Below are positions 62,801-64,000 of a DNA stretch of 64,000 nt, piece after piece. The DNA is from JBDIVL01 sp039794405 (lineage in GTDB: Bacteria; Planctomycetota; Brocadiia; Brocadiales; Brocadiaceae): NCBI GenBank assembly GCA_039794405.1, contig JBDIVL010000019.1, positions 1-64,000 of the forward strand, read 5' to 3'. A program made the translations under genes and the position numbers. Below the pieces are notes generated by a model. That model was not told the DNA's origin, ran no database searches, and was given only the letters and a program-made list of their open reading frames with translations. Numbering within the stretch: the first letter of the stretch is position 1; each line of letters begins with the position of its first letter.

Positions 62801-63390
62801 AGTTTTTTAGTAAGAGCAGTAAGATCGGCTTGAAGTATTATTACCCCTACCACATCTCCATTCCCGTTTCTTATGGGCATAGAGGTGCAGATAAGAGGTA
62901 ACCCCGATGGTCGATCATCGGGATTATTTGAATCAGGGAAAGCAGGAGGAACAATATCTGAAATATGGGCCATACCCTTGGTGGCATAAGCGAAACCTTC
63001 GCTGCCGGCTATATTCAGCCCTATGAGTCTATTATCGGTCGAAACGAGAATGGTGCCGGATAAATCGCTGATGATAAACTCACGGAAGTACTCTGTGTAG
63101 GGAATGTGGGAAATGAACTCAGAGTTGGTATGGTTGTCTGTTTTTGTCAGATTAGCTGCAGCCGCTACAAACGAATTGTTTGCAACGTGTACTGCATGAC
63201 TTTTTAACTTATTGAGCCAATTGTTTACCTGAAATACCCGTTTAGAGCCAATCAACTGGAGATTGTTCGTTACTGTTTCCTGGATGGCCTTTTGGGCAGT
63301 AGGATAAGCAATAAGCCGCATTACCAATAATGGTGTCAGGACAGCGATCAGGAATAAAAAGATTAATTTGTTCTTGATTGATCGAAACAT
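59803..63390 (-). CDS. Multi-PAS/GAF membrane sensor histidine kinase
   Basis: A 1195-residue sensor. Order: TM1 (about 8-28), double-CACHE extracytoplasmic domain (about 35-305), TM2 (about 315-338), HAMP (338-390, KIAHPIMELTTATRKMSAGD), PAS (about 400-520), a second PAS (about 545-665), GAF (about 680-830, ELNNVIDFDRMSITLL), a third PAS (about 840-965), then the phospho-acceptor His near 974 (ASIAHEIRNPLGAI) and the ATPase (NLFVNSIDAM, DTGDGIP, GTGLGLS). It pairs with the NtrC-type regulator downstream. The sensory input is probably a small extracellular ligand plus redox or gas cues. Confidence 0.93.
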   Translation of the reverse strand: MFRSIKNKLIFLFLIAVLTPLLVMRLIAYPTAQKAIQETVTNNLQLIGSKRVFQVNNWLNKLKSHAVHVANNSFVAAAANLTKTDNHTNSEFISHIPYTEYFREFIISDLSGTILVSTDNRLIGLNIAGSEGFAYATKGMAHISDIVPPAFPDSNNPDDRPSGLPLICTSMPIRNGNGDVVGVIILQADLTALTKKLQETPHEDNYDTYIINQYGVMISRFNFPEQSENPKHFHEGTAIGLTVIDPETKKHTKSATSCLQGIHGFDVNGYTNYMGKKVLGAWFCIPDLKWGIITEINIDEAALVINNLTNPFLKILSYLTTAGVVLAVAGIAFAFLIGQKIAHPIMELTTATRKMSAGDLSQRVTIKTQDEVRELGDAFNVMAESVQEKTSKLLETTNFLNSILISSTEHSIIAADLDGNILAFNEGAKRMYGYEPEELIHKSNIRILHTETDIASGKVERILKTTLLTGRYKREMQLIRKNGEIFTGYGTFTTRQSNHGKPIGFVMITRDITEQKLLEQELHNYTMQLEKIVEERTQKLRVSEEKYRRLFETSKDVVFFCDTDCQFADINQAGVDLFGYDSKNEILKLNLIIHLFFSPSEGKVVKELVCKNGFIKDHEVELKKKDGTKVPCLMTSNLRRDERNNIIGYEGIIIDLTERKRIEQEKDIMNNINKLLASKLDIREVFKSLSEELNNVIDFDRMSITLLDGKREEFLIFAVSRDYSVSKLEEGVHYSKYGTLAGKVVDDGEIYMVNDTSRGAFSTDPILFKAGIKSRLAFPLICKGEITGSVNFGSRKVNNFSESQFDFINKIAPQLAIAIDNTRLFDKIKESEEQYRNLVEDIEDIIFRMDKAGRYLFLNNALQKVTGYLPQEYYKTSSLATEIIHKDDVKLVKETIQKIFDGELKVSKDLEYRIYCKNGEEIWLSQNTYPIKNKNGNIIGIEGIIRDITDRKKIEEQIRRSERLASIGELAASIAHEIRNPLGAISNSVCMLKRDLTLKGDDQKLFDMVVEETDRLNSIITNFLNFAHPAEYHFVRSNILEIIDETLLLLEQDARFNEEIKVIKIYENTIPMIYLDRNWIRKIFWNLFVNSIDAMPGGGKILIRVKRPKTLTKNDIIEITVSDTGDGIPPEIIKKIFEPFFTTKKSKGTGLGLSIVHRIVDNHGGIIDVKSRRNKGTIFTIRLPIKNKQVKTISV

Positions 63391-63526
63391 ATCGCCACCC
63401 TTTATGGGATAGTTAGATTATTTACTCATTGTCATATACCTAAAACATAGAAAATGTCTTTCGGAATGGTACATTGAAAAGGGAAAAGAGAGGATTCAAA
63501 AATAAAGATAATTCTATAGTGTTAAG

Positions 63527-64000
63527 TCAAGGTTTTTTGGTTTCTTCGAGAAAATTTGGGTCCACTGGTACCTTACCCAAAAAAGGGACTTCCTTAAATT
63601 CCGTTACTTTATCCATTTCATTTCTATGAGACTTGACAGATGCTTCACATTTTCTAACAATCTCATCAAAAGCCTTTGCTGCGTCTGAATCGGTAGATAC
63701 AAAAGCCTCTCCCTTGTCACATTTTTCCGTAATTGCCGGATCTAAAGGTATCTTCCCAAGAAACGTTACACTCAATTCTGCGCAGATTTTCTGACCTCCA
63801 CCTGTTTTAAATACATCAATCTGTTCATTGCAGTGAGGGCATACGAGACCGCTCATGTTTTCTATAATCCCGATAATTGGCACGTTACTATCTCGGGAGA
63901 AGAATACAGCCTTTTTTACGTCTAACAGAACCACATCCTGAGGTGTTGTAACTATTACCGATCCATCTACCTTTCCAATAAGTTCAATAACAGAAATGGC
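63527..64000 (-). CDS. Mrp/ApbC-type Fe-S cluster carrier ATPase (C-terminal part)
   Basis: The window edge cuts the gene; the reading frame is open to base 64000. Visible sequence includes VIVTTPQDVVLLDVKKAVFF, NVPIIGIIENMSGLVCPHC with the CxxC pair, and VTFLGKIPLDPAITEKCDKG, the signature of Mrp/NBP35 Fe-S scaffold proteins. After the usual end the protein has a tail of about 40 residues containing VPFLGKVPVDPNFLEETKKP, which echoes the FLGKIPLDP motif. The Walker A end lies outside the window. Confidence 0.9.
   Translation of the reverse strand, partial: AISVIELIGKVDGSVIVTTPQDVVLLDVKKAVFFSRDSNVPIIGIIENMSGLVCPHCNEQIDVFKTGGGQKICAELSVTFLGKIPLDPAITEKCDKGEAFVSTDSDAAKAFDEIVRKCEASVKSHRNEMDKVTEFKEVPFLGKVPVDPNFLEETKKP

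Overview
The window looks like a chromosomal piece of a Gram-negative, moderately AT-rich bacterium with an outer-membrane glycolipid pathway, several c-type cytochromes and a large nitrogen and carbon uptake repertoire. My best guess is an anammox planctomycete (Ca. Brocadiales). This rests on the combination of three Amt transporters with PII proteins, NrfHA-type multihaem cytochromes, a DabAB inorganic carbon pump and a glutamate-synthase-like FMN protein. It is an inference: no rRNA gene or hydrazine-metabolism gene is present to prove it.

Layout. 1-3.0 kb: the tail of a TPR-like gene, ispF, a small membrane protein, a hairpin-rich repeat zone and serS (minus strand). 3.5-6.5 kb: a rubredoxin-nrfH-nrfA cluster (minus strand) for nitrite reduction to ammonium, split between nrfH and nrfA by an internally deleted IS1182-like element. 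6.5-11.4 kb: a hybrid sensor kinase and, divergently, a chemoreceptor preceded by a sequence matching the flagellar sigma-28 promoter consensus. 11.5-17.8 kb: a moxR-DUF58-batD-batA-TPR-batB operon (minus strand) in which batD carries a frameshift. 18.1-20.6 kb: an FMN-binding glutamate-synthase-like gene with a strong promoter, then a small secreted protein and a terminator. 20.7-32.5 kb: a long plus-strand envelope-glycan cluster with an alkaline-phosphatase-superfamily transferase, a TMTC-like membrane/TPR protein, three GT4 and two GT2 glycosyltransferases, a protein with two tandem WaaP-like kinase domains and an O-antigen ligase/polymerase; a pseudouridine synthase follows. 33.5-39.6 kb: hflC, a frameshifted four-helix-bundle gene, hflK, an AIR-synthase-like gene, pgeF and a modular secreted protein. 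39.8-46.9 kb: a minus-strand nitrogen cluster amt3-glnB2-amt2-dihaem cytochrome-amt1-glnB1 ending at a rho-independent terminator. 47.5-51.2 kb: a kinase-like/phosphoesterase pair, moaC and a possibly acquired nucleotidyltransferase joined to an HNH-like remnant. 51.9-58.2 kb: dabAB and moaA. 58.4-64 kb: a sigma-54 response regulator with a 1195-residue sensor kinase, and a partial Mrp/ApbC ATPase.

The most unusual non-coding content is a set of dispersed, intergenic, terminal-inverted-repeat elements of at least three families (called A, B and C here). They recur across the window, sometimes beside or nested inside one another, and lie outside genes. Taken together the genes describe an autotrophic, nitrogen-cycling cell: ammonium import and sensing (Amt/PII), nitrite reduction (NrfHA), bicarbonate accumulation (DabAB), molybdopterin synthesis (MoaA, MoaC) and envelope glycan assembly. 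Two one-base frameshifts (batD, four-helix-bundle gene) could be real lesions or assembly errors.
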